A stretch of 64,000 nt of DNA from Diploptera punctata (GCA_030220185.1 JASPKZ010003414.1:124001-188000), one strand, 5' to 3'. Counted from the first letter of the stretch, positions 45,655-56,080 are shown. Translations and numbers: made by a program. Notes: generated by a model not told the origin, from the letters alone.

Positions 45655-46310
45655 TACAGAATTACAATTTCAAAATATCAATAAATAAAATGAAAATCTT
45701 AGCTTTCAAGAGATTCGGTACCGTAAGAGCAAAAATAATTCTGGAGGGGAAACCAATTGAACAAGTGAACCATTTTCAGTATCTGGGTTATGAATTTTCC
45801 TATTTTAAAAAATGAAGATCGGGCTAACAAATAAATTTAATTATAAGTGCCAAAGTTAATATAATATTAAAAATCACAAGTAAGGAAACAAAACTAAAAT
45901 TTTATAAAGCAGTGGCAGTCCTCTTACTATTGTACGGTAGTGAATTTTTGGTTTCAACTAAAAGAGAAGAGAAGAGAAGATCATAGAAGCAGCTGAAATG
46001 AGATTTCTGAGAAGTGTGATTGGCTGCTAATTTCTAGATAAAAGAAGAAATGAAGATATTAGAAATGAGCTAAATATTTTTAAAAGTTTTAGATAAAATA
46101 AAATAATCCAGAAAATCTGGAAGGAACATCTTCAAAGAATGAAAGAAGATAGCATTCCAAATATTATACTTTATTACAAACTAAACGGAGACAGGAATGT
46201 TGGTAGACCGAAAAAGAGATCGATTCAACTTTCTGAATGAGAATCTATGAGACCGGAACAAACCACATTGGCTTAATCCGTGATTGTTGTTGATGATGAT
46301 GATGACTAGC

Positions 46311-46711
46311 ACTAAAAGAACAGCACAAACTTCAGGTTTTAGTAAGCCACATTATATTATTCGATACATACTTGAACTAGATGCCAGAGCTCTATTAGTG
46401 TGGGTTATGATATAGCTAAGCCAATGTAATTGACGCTAACCGAGTTTCCGATGAGGATATTAAGCTATCTCCAGACGTGTTAAAATCTGCATCAGCGGGA
46501 ATGTCATGTTATCTGCAGTGCGATGCGCCACACAGTTAATGCATAAATAACTAATTAACTACTCTCTTTTGTTTACACAAGTTGAATTATCGTGATAGAG
46601 TTATAATTGTTTGGAAAATTCCCTTAACGTATCATATTAGTAGAGGAGTTACGAAAATAGAACTCACCGATTATGAAACTATTTATTTATGTATTAAATC
46701 TTCAAGATTCG
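46311..46711. other. No gene recognised
   Basis: Unassigned, slightly less AT-rich sequence between the LINE-C tail and the 34-bp array. Confidence 0.35.
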
Positions 46712-47289
46712 GATCCCTACTTTACAAATGTATGCTAGGGGTGTAGATCCCTACTTTACAAATGTATGCTAGGGGTGTAGATCCCTACTTTACAAATGTA
46801 TGCTAAGGGTGTAGATCCCTACTTTACAAATGTATGCTAGGGGTGTAGATCCCTACTTTACAAATGTATGCTAGGGGTGTAGATCCCTACTTTACAAATG
46901 TATGCTAGGGGTGTAGATCCCTACTTTACAAATGTATGCTAGGGGTGTAGATCCCTACTTTACAAATGTATGCTAGGGGTGTAGATCCCTACTTTACAAA
47001 TGTATGCTAGGGGTGTAGATCCCTACTTTACAAATGTATGCTAGGGGTGTACATCCCTACTTTACAAATGTATGCTAGGGGTGTACATCCCTACTTTACA
47101 AATGTATGCTAGGGGTGTAGATCCCTACTTTACAAATGTATGCTAGGGGTGTAGATCCCTACTTTACAAATGTATGCTAGGGGTGTAGATCCCTACTTTA
47201 CAAATGTATGCTAGGGGTGTAGATCCCTACTTTACAAATGTATGCTAGGGGTGTAGATCCCTACTTTACAAATGTATGCTAGGGGTGTA
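46712..47289 (+). repeat. Minisatellite, 17 units of 34 bp
   Basis: The unit is GATCCCTACTTTACAAATGT then ATGCTAGGGGTGTA. The span of 578 bp equals 17 x 34 exactly, with no indels. Only three substitutions were seen: one CTAAGGG (unit 3) and two adjacent units with GTACATCCC in place of GTAGATCCC at their joins. The joint TAGGGGTGTAGATCCCTA forms a short hairpin (TAGGG/CCCTA). Confidence 0.95.
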
Positions 47290-47911
47290 GTTACATATAA
47301 AAGAAAATGTTTCATAATTTGCTCAATATTCATATTTAAAATATTAGATTCTATACATAACCCTGGTTTCTGATAGTTACCGCCTTACAAACTAAATAAG
47401 TAATATATCAGAAATGCTACCTCGCAAGTAGTTGGGTAAAAAATATGGAATTATATTATCTTATTGGGTTTCAGCCAGAACAAAACACAAATTCTTAATT
47501 TGTTTTATTATTTTTAAAGTCCGACACGCAAGATTTCCCCAGGTATTCAACGTTATGGACGGATTTCGCAGGTTTACGGAATATATCTTTCTTTTGTTAA
47601 ATTGGTGAAATGGAATTTCTTATGTTAACTTCTTTAAACGTTTTATACTGCAGAGAAAACAAAAATACGATAACCTAAGTTCTGCCTTTTGAATATTGTT
47701 GTAAATTTGACAAATATTTAGTTTTTTGCTACTGAATAATTTTTATATTACACTATTAAAATAATCAAATTAGTTAACGTATCTTGTAGGACACATTGAC
47801 AATTTAAAGCATTACTGATATACATTGCGACGAAGCAAATCTGCCGTCTGCTACAGCATTGTTATTAATTTCGGGTGTCAGTCAACCCCCAGTTCTAATG
47901 GTCGGAATTTC

Positions 47912-47955
<44 letters not shown>

Positions 47956-48167
47956 ATATCTACCTCGGTTTATTTTAACATTATACAGTGCAGTTTGTCG
48001 CGAAATATGGTAAATTGCCACTGCTAGTGTAGTTTTAAAATTTTATTTTCAAGTAAAATCCGACAGCTAATTAATCTGAGTTTGCTGGTTACCGAACTCG
48101 ACCTTACTTGTTTTAATTAATTTCTATATGCCATGTTTAGTTTCGGTTAAATAAAATTTTAGTCGGT

Positions 48168-48215
<48 letters not shown>
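47290..48215. other. No gene recognised; (TA)n and (CA)n(TA)n runs
   Basis: TA microsatellite at about 47918-47953 and a CA-then-TA run at about 48170-48215 that leads directly into the tRNA-like array. The rest is AT-rich and unassigned. Confidence 0.45.
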
Positions 48216-48219
<4 letters not shown>

Positions 48220-48285
48220 CGATAGCGTAATCGGTAGCGCACTGGGGTATCAATCTAGAGATCCACGTTCAAGTCCGTCCGAGCA
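48216..48285 (+). tRNA. tRNA-like unit 1 (degenerate)
   Basis: TAATCGATAGCGTAATCGGT, then GCGCACTGGGGTATCAATCT, TTCAAGT T-loop and 3' CCGAGCA. The acceptor stem is mostly lost on the 5' side. The anticodon arm can form CTGGG/TCTAG with two wobble pairs. A pseudogene. Confidence 0.35.
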
Positions 48286-48455
48286 TTTATTTTTCTTATG
48301 TCATATTATCATTCATTGCTCGGGTCAAAAATTTAATTATAACATCGATAAAGCAACACTGTTATAAATTTAAAATATTTTATTTAATTTGTTTACTTGT
48401 GATATGAGCTACCAGACAGTGGAGACCGAGTTCCCACTACATCTCGTAATAATTA

Positions 48456-48504
<49 letters not shown>

Positions 48505-48528
48505 AAAACTGAATGTTCGTACTAGACT

Positions 48529-48598
48529 TGCTCGGTAGCATAATTGGTAGCACACGGGGTATCAATTCAGTGGTCCGGGTTCAAGTCCCGTCCGAGCA
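48529..48598 (+). tRNA. tRNA-like unit 2 with perfect acceptor stem
   Basis: Seven perfect acceptor pairs (TGCTCGG with CCGAGCA), T8 A9, box A TAGCATAATTGG, T arm CGGG-TTCAAGT-CCCG (box B GGTTCAAGTCC). The D and anticodon stems are poor. Likely a tRNA-derived repeat and not a charging tRNA. Confidence 0.4.
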
Positions 48599-48626
48599 TT
48601 TATATATATATATATATATATATATA

Positions 48627-50153
48627 CACTGGTGTCCAAAAGTTTAGGATAATTTGTAAAACGGAAAATCAAAATGCTTAAAGAGGAGCAAGGAGTAAAA
48701 ATTATTTATCAAAACGTTTCTCAGTACATTTAGTTTAGTTTACATACTAAATTATAATCTCTCTTCAACAATGAAAAATTAATAGCAATTATAAATGAAA
48801 ATTGCATTGTTTTGTTGCAGTTAAGCCCTGTTCCATAAATCTTCATTTTTAAAGAGAGTTATGATATAATCAGATGTAGTGTAAGAACAGATTGCAGTAA
48901 AATGGCACAAAGACAACATCTGGACCCTCTGCTTCGGGGTAGAATTATTGGGCGGCTAGAAACAGGACAGACACAAACTGAGGTCTCCATAGCACTTAAT
49001 GTGCCACAAAATGTTATATCTAGGTTATGGCGACGGTTCCAAGAGACCGGAGACGTTAGGCGAAGACCAGTGGGAGGTCGTCCAAGAGTTAAAATCCTCA
49101 GCAGGATCGATATCTTGCGTTAACTGCAAGAAGAAACCGAACAATGTCTGCCAGACAACTGAGTTCAGAACTTGCGGCCGCCTCAGGTATCAGAGTATCC
49201 AGACAAACTGTCTATAGAAGACTCAGAGCTGCTGGTTTGTATGCTAGACGGCCTGTAGTGTGCGTCCCACTCACCCTTGATAACAAGAGAGCACGTTTAC
49301 GGTGGTCAGGAATATCGCGACTGGACTCTAAATCAGTGGAGCAGCGTGCTATTTACAGACGAGTCCAGATTCAGCTTGAACTGTGATTCGCATCGCGTGA
49401 CTATCTGGAGGGAGCAAGGAACTCGTTACAACCCCATGAACATCATGGAAAGACATCCATTTGGTGGCGGTGGTCTCCTGGTATGGGGAGGTATAATGAT
49501 TAATGCACGCACAGAGCTTCACATCTTCGCAGGTGGCACTGTTAATGCTCAGCGGTATAGAGAAGAGATCCTGGAACCTCATGTAAGACTTTTCAGGGGA
49601 GCTGTGGGTCCAGAATTCATATTCATGGATGACAATCCCCGACTTCACAGGTCACAATTGGTGGATGAGTTTCTTCAGGAGGAAGATATCCAGCGTATGG
49701 AGTGGCCAGCGAGGTCTCTGGATATGAATCCTATAGAGCATGCATGGGATGCCTTAGGGAGACAAATTGCATCTCGTCAGCCTCCTCCGAGGACACTTCA
49801 AGACCTTCACATTGCTCTTCATGAGGAGTGGAATTTGCTGAGAATCGAACTCCTGAACAACCTCATCACTAGCATGCCACGTCGATGTGAGTCTTGTGTA
49901 GCTGTCAGGGGTAATCACACCCCATACTAATCATTTGAACCATTGTTGTTCAACTTTTATGTTCGAATTCTGAAATGCAGTTTTCGTTTGTTGTGAAAAT
50001 GACAAGTGAATGACGTATTCATGCCATTGTTTCTTTCGTGCCATGTTTCTAATTATCTGTGACATACCCTTACCAAATTTTGTATTATTCTGACAAATGC
50101 TTTATAATAAGTCGGCAAATGAACTAATTATCCTTAACTTTTGGACAAAAGTG
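48627..50153 (+). mobile_element. Tc1-family transposon, nearly intact
   Basis: TA flanks on both sides (48625-48626 and 50154-50155). Inverted ends CACTGGTGTCCAAAAGTTTA and CACTTTTGTCCAAAAGTTAA, both followed by GGATAATT, similar over about 30 bp. It is 1527 bp long, full size for Tc1. It landed in the TA microsatellite of the tRNA-like array. Confidence 0.9.
48902..49930 (+). pseudogene. Tc1 transposase (DD34E), two frameshifts
   Basis: Begins at the ATG 48902 (MAQRQHLDPLLRGRIIGRLE). First helix-turn-helix: TQTEVSIALNVPQNVISRLW; GRPRV hinge; second: SARQLSSELAAASGIRVSRQ. The catalytic domain has FTDESRF (first Asp), FMDDNPRLH (second Asp) and DMNPIEHAWDALG (Glu). Exactly 34 residues separate the second Asp from the Glu, the DD34E spacing of Tc1. 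The frame changes near 49090 and returns near 49300; otherwise all 1.03 kb is open. It acts in cut-and-paste transposition at TA. The copy is recently inactivated. Confidence 0.88.
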
Positions 50154-50361
50154 TATATTAAGCTTGCATTGCTCAATGTTAAACATTTAATTATAACATC
50201 GATAAAGCGTCACTGCTATAAAGTAAAATAAATATTCTCTTTAATTTGCTTACTTGATATAGTCAGCTACTAGATAGCAGTGAAGACAGTGTTCTCGCTA
50301 CATCTAGTAATAATGGAGAGTATAATACATATATAAGAAAAATAAGTGTTTGAATTGGATT

Positions 50362-50432
50362 CGCCTGGTAGTGTAATGGATATCACGCTGAGGTACAGAC
50401 TCAGAGATCCGGGTTCGAATCCCGTCCAGGCA
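50362..50432 (+). tRNA. tRNA-like unit 3, full cloverleaf, apparent anticodon ACA
   Basis: A 71-nt cloverleaf: acceptor CGCCTGG/CCAGGCA (six of seven pairs), T8 A9, D stem GTG/CAC, anticodon stem CTGAG/CTCAG (five pairs) with loop GTACAGA, T stem four of five pairs with loop TTCGAAT. Position 33 is T and 37 is a purine. The anticodon would be ACA (Cys codon UGU), which normal eukaryotic Cys tRNAs (GCA) do not use, so a tRNA-derived repeat is likelier than a working gene. Confidence 0.45.
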
Positions 50433-50455
50433 TTTATTTTTCTTATCATACCATA

Positions 50456-50494
50456 TATATATATATCTCAAGCATTCATTTTTCTTTTCATACC

Positions 50495-50535
<41 letters not shown>
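50456..50535. repeat. TA and TG microsatellites after the tRNA-like array
   Basis: TA run, then the near-repeated phrase AAGCATTCATTTTTCTTTTC-ATACC, then a TA run and a TG run to about 50537. The phrase CATT(T/C)ATTTTTCTT is the tRNA-like trailer, present twice, which suggests a fourth, headless unit. Confidence 0.55.
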
Positions 50536-50538
<3 letters not shown>

Positions 50539-50654
50539 TCGTTATTGGTATCCACTACATAGGATCGGTGAAGATGTGTAAAACGTTTTTAAAAATATTT
50601 TCATCAGAACAACCTCAACAGCAACATTCCTTCGGAATTGGATAAAACTGAATA

Positions 50655-50925
50655 AATCGGCTGAGGCAGTTGTGTTTCAGAATCGGCTGAGGCAGTTGTG
50701 TTTCAGAATCGGCTGAGTCAGTTGTGTTTCAGAATTGGCTGAGGTAGTTGTGTTTCAGAATCGACTGAGGCTGAGACAGTTGTGTTTCAGAATCGGCTGA
50801 GGCAGTTGTATTTCAGAATCGGCTGAGGTAGTTGTGTTTCAGAATCGGCTGAGGCAGTTGTGTTTCAGAATCGGCTGAGGCAGTTGTGTTTCAGAATCGG
50901 CTGAGGCAGTTGTGTTTCAGAATCG
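50655..50925 (+). repeat. Minisatellite, ten units of about 26 bp
   Basis: Unit AATCGGCTGAGGCAGTTGTG then TTTCAG. Ten units run from 50655 to 50920, with a partial AATCG after. Unit 5 is 32 bp because GCTGAG is duplicated inside it. Point variants include GAGTCAG, AATTGG, GAGGTAG and GTATTTC. Confidence 0.92.
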
Positions 50926-52339
50926 TTTTAAAGGCGATGTTCCTCCACGTCTCAGTACATTAAAAGAACTTTTAAGTTTTCATTTTTATTATCAGCACTC
51001 TTCATTTTAAATAATACCTTTATTTACCTTACCCTTTTACCTTTAACATCAAAATCAATGATCAGCAACTTACAAATTTAAAGTTGTGAATCTATTCCCC
51101 CCTTCATGCAAATGAATGTCCATTAAATTTAGCGTCTAGAGTAAAGACAAATCATTTTTATAATGCAATTGCATGCTCACCAATTAGTGTCTTATTGTTT
51201 AATTTTTGTAAAACACGAAAATTTAAATACGCTTCTATTTAAATATAGAATTATCAACTGTTAAATTCCGTACTTACATCATGATGTTGAGCCATAGCCT
51301 CTCCTTTGTTAGCAGCCACTGGACGAAGTAAATAAAAGTCACTTTATTTGCTCATAGATGTCATGAATGGTATTCGGTTAACACACCGACTGAATGAGCT
51401 AGTTAAAAATAATTTAAAACATATACTTTGTTAAATTTTGTATCAATAAATGTTATATTTTAATGTTATTTAATTTACTAAATGTTATTTTCCCTTCTAA
51501 TATGCATGCTGTTCTATAAATGATGTCCGGTATGTTATTAGAAAATAATTGCTGTTTCATTAGTTTTGCTACTGCCATCTAGTGACATTCTTAAAGTTGA
51601 TATTGTAGCAGCCCACTGATTCCAGACTCAACGCGAGAAATTTCATGAAGACAAACCGTGCAGCTGCATTTTAAATAGAATAAGCATGCTTCTGGTTTAC
51701 GAATATAATTTTAGTGAAGCTATAAAAAAAAAAAAAAGACATATTCGATCATGCTTACAGAGTATCAGATTGAAAATAAATATGGTAAAAAAAAAGCAGC
51801 GGCAAATTTGGCTAATTCCAAATACATTCATGAAAAATGTTTTAGACTCAAAGTTAACTTTGAGTCTATTATGAGATAATGTTGTCCAATCATCCCCTTC
51901 TGCATCGCCATTTTAAAACACGTGAGTTCACAGAGTAAACATATAAGCAGCATATTTTGTAATTTTTAACTGTCTTTTCTCCCTAAACGAAAATAAAATT
52001 GAGTATTACCTCTTGGAAATATTACTGTCGACGTGTAAATAAAATAAATCCAGCCGTTCAATCTCCGGCTCTGAAGATTAGGTTATACGAGGGGTAAAGG
52101 GAGAACTCGACCTTTACTGCCAATAAGGGAATGTTGAGTGGGAGTGAACATCTGCCACAACCAATCACTGATTCTGATGCATCTTTAGCGTGCTAGTAAG
52201 ATTTGAAATTGCTGAGATGTTGTCAGCTGCATGTCTGCTACCCGCATAAATAAAGCGGCCCCTCCCACTGAATATCCATATCGGCAACAATGTCATGAAA
52301 ACGTCAGGGCCGGAGAAACAGTGGCTGGACTATATATAT
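50926..52339. other. No gene recognised; one 26-bp perfect palindrome
   Basis: At 51843-51868 the half TAGACTCAAAGTT is followed directly by its complement. A moderately G+C-rich stretch at about 52040-52320 (CCAGCCGTTCAATCTCCGGC..., AATAAAGCGGCCCC) has no recognised frame. An exon-like minus-strand segment at 51278-51318 is discussed under rejected items. Confidence 0.4.
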
Positions 52340-52810
52340 AAACTAATTAACTAACTGAGTGTCACTATCGAACCCGTAGGTTCATGGCAGCATGGACATA
52401 AGCTCTCCGTACATTCCTATCATGAGCTAATGTTCTCCAATCATCCCCTGTATAATCTACTTCCGTCAAATCATGATTAATATTATTTCCCAACTTATTC
52501 TTGGTCTACCAACTGTGTGCTTTTCCTCTTGTTTCCTACAAGAAGCTTCCATGCATGTCTTTCATACCTTATTCGTACCACATGTCACATCGCAATCTAC
52601 GAGCTTTAACTGTTCTTATTATATCTGCCTTCCTATAAAGACCATGTAGTTCACTGTTATGTAGTTTTCTCCATTCACCCGTCTGTTTATCTCTCTTTGA
52701 TCCAAAAATCTTCCCAAAAACTTTATTCTCAAATACTCGTAATCTCCTTTCCTTCCTTAAAAGTAAGAGTCCGTGTTTCGCATCCATGTAATGTAACTGC
52801 TAGAATAACA
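52340..52810 (-). pseudogene. LINE-A 3' fragment
   Basis: Minus-strand thumb and C-terminus with open part 52569-52787 (RRLRVFENKVFGKIFGSKRD, GEWRKLHNSELHGLYRK, RTVKARRLRC) and then shifted frames to the 3' end GGTTCGATAGTGACACTCAG and TTAG repeats at 52340-52355. Confidence 0.8.
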
Positions 52811-53419
52811 ACACGATATATTACATTTAATAACTGTAACTGAATGGATTCCACGTATTTGACTTTTTACTGTATATATGTCTGTACTGTAGTTCACAAG
52901 TTCATTTGCGCCCAGTGCTCTTCACTGTTAATATATAGAGTGTAAATTACAGAGACGATATACCATGCAGGGATGATTACTTTTGTTGCGGAAAATATAC
53001 TCCCTAACATTTTGTTTATAATTTATGCACACATGAAAGTTCTCATTCCTAGGATTCGGAATTCGATACCAACGATTGTAGACAAATAACGTTTATTAGA
53101 AGGCATATTATTTGATAGGTATTCAAACAGTCGTCTCTCTGCCTCATTACATGCTTCATGTATTCGCATCAATGATCCTCGAACTCTGTCGGCATGGCAG
53201 GGTTCTCATCGATGCATCATTTATTCTGTCATTTGCTAACCAACAAACTAATAAGAAAACAAAAATAACATATGAATTAATAAATACAACTAAACTAGAC
53301 AATGAATCAAATTAAAACAAACAAAAATGGATAACCCTCACATATAAAGGAAATTAAACAATAAATAACGTAACAAAAACATAAGAATAGCATACAATAG
53401 CAACAATATGTATAGGCTA

Positions 53420-53455
<36 letters not shown>

Positions 53456-54819
53456 ATACGTACAGCCAGAGTTTTAAAATAAGATATAACGAGCAATTCA
53501 CTAATTTCATAAAAATGGAGGCAAATCAAGTTTCGCTAAGCATGTTACAAACACAGGTCATCAGTTGAACACAATAGAAAGAAACCTCTCAATAATACTT
53601 AGAGAAAACGAAGAAGAAAAATAAACATCTTAGAAGAAATAGAAACCATGAAGCAAATAAGAAACTTTAACTGCTGAACGAGAACACGCCCTACCAGATA
53701 CACTCACTCTATATATTTGTCAAGCACAACAGTACCCAATGAACAGCTTTGGAAATGAAACTGGTTCCGAAAGGCCTACCAGAATATTTTATACGGATAT
53801 AATTTGTTGAGGAAGACTGCCAAAACAGGTACAACATTTTATTGATTTTTAAATATTTAACAATAATCTCAACAAAAAAAAATATTTATTAAAAGTACAC
53901 GTATAGAATGACCGACAGAATAATTCAGCACCCATACGTGAAATGTGTAACTATATACAGAGCCGCCATGTCTACATGCAATTAAACGCAAGTGGTTGCA
54001 CAGGAGCTGGAAGATCGAGAACTCAGTGACTCGATGAAAATGTCTGATGTGGTAAAATTCTACAGGTGATACTCAAAATCCTATAATATAGTAGTTCTAT
54101 GTTGTGACAATAAGGTAGATGTCTCCGATTTTAACACTTAATTTGGCGAAAAACCAGCTATAACGGCTGGGGGACTCAACATGCTAACTACATTTCACCC
54201 CTACACTGGCTGTTGACCATCTACCTCTGTGATTGACACATGTGGATGTGAAGGGCCAGCAGCCGGCTGGTAAAAGGGCAACCGCTGAAAAGTGGAAAGA
54301 CCCTCAATCGGAATTTGGCGAAACACTCAGTTTTCATGCCTGTTTATTCAATGTGTCTGACAGTAGAGAAAAACATGTGAAATTATTAGTTACCGGTATT
54401 ACTGTTTATTGTCTAATGCAACAAAGATTTTAGCATTTTCTTCTCGTTCGTTTTTCTATAATGTTATTAAAAATATAAAGTTAAAGAAATTAAACTAATG
54501 TGTCTTATAGAATGCATGACCAGTTTAAAGGTTAAAATGCAAATTGTATTAAGTCCCGCTGTTAAGAATTACATTTTATATAATCTGAAAATAGCCAAAA
54601 AAAATAAACATGTTTACACAATCTGTACAATGTTTACGGAATATAGCACTGGGGTTTATCCAGTTTCTAATTAAGCCATCCTCGCCTCAATTTCATTTAA
54701 AAGCTGGTTTATGAAAATAAACTGTTTTAACAAATGATGATTCAGCTACTTTTCCTGGTTTCTTGATTTTAAATTGCTACTTTCCATGTTTGTACGTTCA
54801 TTTAACATTTCTCACTGAA
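52811..54819. other. No gene recognised; (TA)n at 53422-53451
   Basis: AT-rich. At about 54278-54305 the text CAACCGCTGAAAAGTGGAAA and GACCCTCAA matches the LINE-B 3' end at 56775-56760 (minus strand), so a tiny LINE-B scrap may sit at about 54225-54305 (+). Confidence 0.4.
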
Positions 54820-54849
54820 AGACAAATTATATTTGAAGAGAAAATGTAT

Positions 54850-54925
54850 GTGTCCAGACTAGGGTTTGAAATCAGGACCTTTATTTTTCTAGGTCAATGC
54901 TCTACCGATGAGCTATCTGGGCACA
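54850..54925 (-). tRNA. tRNA-like sequence, left arm of foldback
   Basis: Minus strand TGTGCCCAGATAGCTCATCG (box A TAGCTCATCGG), GTAGAGCATTGACC, a widened anticodon loop with AT-rich sequence, then GGTCCTGATTTCAAACCC (box-B-like) and CTGGACACA. Diverged copy of the sequence at 55237; not a plausible working tRNA. Confidence 0.35.
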
Positions 54926-55236
54926 CCAATCTAAACACATATTTCTCTCTTAATCCCTATCGCCGAATGCTACGAACATTGCTCCGATTATGCAAATGGC
55001 GGCTTCTATTTAAGAAGACATTTTATTAGGAATTTAAACATTACAATATAATTTTATTTAGACATTTTAATAATAAAACATCGAAAGAAGCCCTGCTTAC
55101 TTTAAGGTAATGTTTAAATTCCCAATAAAATGTCTTCTTAAATAGAAGTTGCAATTTATATAATCGAAGCAAAGGCTCCAGCATTCGGCGATCAGGAATT
55201 AACAATGTATAAGACAAGTTTGTGTTTAGATTGGAG

Positions 55237-55308
55237 TGCCCAGAGAGCTCAGCGGTAGAGCATTGGCGTAGAAAGCCAAAGGTCCTGCCTTCAAGCCCAG
55301 TCTCAGCA
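55237..55308 (+). tRNA. tRNA-like sequence, right arm of foldback
   Basis: Box A GAGCTCAGCGG with D stem GAGCTC/GAGC, perfect anticodon stem TTGGC/GCCAA around GTAGAAA (apparent anticodon AGA), then CTGCCTTCAAGCCCAG as a T arm. The acceptor stem is imperfect. The CATATCATTTCTCTTTTC trailer recalls that of the array at 48.2-50.5 kb. tRNA-derived repeat most likely. Confidence 0.4.
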
Positions 55309-55367
55309 TATCATTTCTCTTTTCAAATAAAAATTGAAATTTCTAGTTTTCGACTATTCTATACAAT

Positions 55368-56080
55368 GACTATTTAACTCATGCCCCAAATGGGAGTCAA
55401 TGACCAATCACATTTCAATTATTTTTTATTTACAACCAATCACAGTCGTGTTCTGCCTAGAATTTACCAACTAAATGTTTTATCATAATAAAGAAAGCAC
55501 CTCCTTTTTAACATTCTGAATAGGTCATAGCATTATTTTGCAGTGACTGACTCTCTGAGATATACGGCTCTGAGATATACGGCTATGTATAGTGGATGAA
55601 TGTCAACACGTAGCGCATGCGGGAGTTAATATAAAAACATTTGTAGCAATTGATTATACCACAAAAAAAAAGAAACCACTGTTTGCACTTTCTTAAATGT
55701 ATTTTTTTCCCAGGTAATAATATTGCAGAAAAATATAATTGTCATAGGACATCAGAAATGAATTAATACACAGTTTGATGTGTTTCATTTTTTCTCCACT
55801 ACAGTGCATTCTTACAATATTGCGTTCCTTTGGCAATAAATAATATGATCTGGTTGCAGTGATAAACAAAAGGAGCAGACGAAACGTACCAATCGCATCT
55901 CATTTGTTTTCAAACATCGCCGTTTACATTGAATATATAAATATTTTAAAATAACTATATTTAAATAATGATGTATGAGTAATCAGCTTATTTTTATTCG
56001 TTAAATAGTCCTAACAAATGTCACTCTTGATTTCCAAATTCTCTAGATTAATTGGAAATCACTTGTGGCATTACTTATAA
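55368..56080 (-). repeat. Dispersed non-coding repeat R1, copy 3
   Basis: Reverse complement of the copies at 22040 and 34474, with landmarks GACTATTTAACTCATGCCCC, CAACCAATCACAGTCG, CATAGGACATCAGAAATG, CAAACATCGCCGTTTACAT, ACTCTTGATTTCCAAATTCT and GTGGCATTACTTATAA. It lies directly beside the foldback at 54820-55340. Confidence 0.7.

Larger units (their letters stand above)
44080..46310 (+). pseudogene. LINE-C element, split by a LINE-A insertion
   Basis: The left part (44080-44585) reads HGFRKGRSCSDCIF, CMAFIDLEKAFDKVNR (motif A), DVGQGCPLSSFVFNIYIDDI (motif B; open 44247-44471) and LDTLLFADDQFLISSSEDG (motif C, both Asp kept). The right part (45655-46310) resumes with YNFKISINKMKILAF (motif D), ILEGKPIEQVNHFQYLGYEF (motif E), AAEMRFLRSVIGC-like text and a C-terminus with NVGRPKKR, ending GGCTTAATCCGTGATTG and GATGATGATGA near 46290. 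Together they cover the palm to the 3' end. Stops and shifts are present. Confidence 0.8.
48216..50455 (+). repeat. Tandem array: three tRNA-like units with shared spacer, split by Tc1
   Basis: Unit = tRNA-like 70-71 nt, CATTTATTTTTCTTAT-type trailer, (TA)n, then a spacer with GCTC, ATTTAATTATAACATCGATA, AAGC..CACTG, TTACTTG, GCTACCAGA / GCTACTAGA, CTACATCT(C/A)GTAATAAT and ATATATAAGAAAA. Spacer 1 is 48286-48528. Spacer 2 is 48599-48626 plus 50154-50361, with the Tc1 element in its TA run. tRNA-like parts are at 48216, 48529 and 50362. Confidence 0.7.
54820..55340. repeat. Foldback: two inverted 0.2-kb copies, each with a tRNA-like end
   Basis: The left copy (about 54820-55029, minus sense) and right copy (about 55105-55340, plus sense) share, reading outward: GTAATGTTTAAATTCC, AATAAAATGTCTTCTTAAAT, AGCATTCGGCGAT, TGTGTTTAGATTGG, the tRNA-like part and a trailer CATTT/CATATCATTTCTCTTTTC. 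About 75 bp separates them. The repeat is thus an inverted pair, head to head. Confidence 0.7.

Noticed and set aside
46712..47289. CRISPR array
   Set aside because: Units are contiguous 34-mers without spacers, in a eukaryotic context; it is a minisatellite.
51278..51318. Exon-like minus-strand segment of 41 nt (acceptor TTTACTTCGTCCAG, donor GTAAGTACGG)
   Set aside because: Good-looking signals, but two of three frames are open over so short a piece and nothing supports a coding role.
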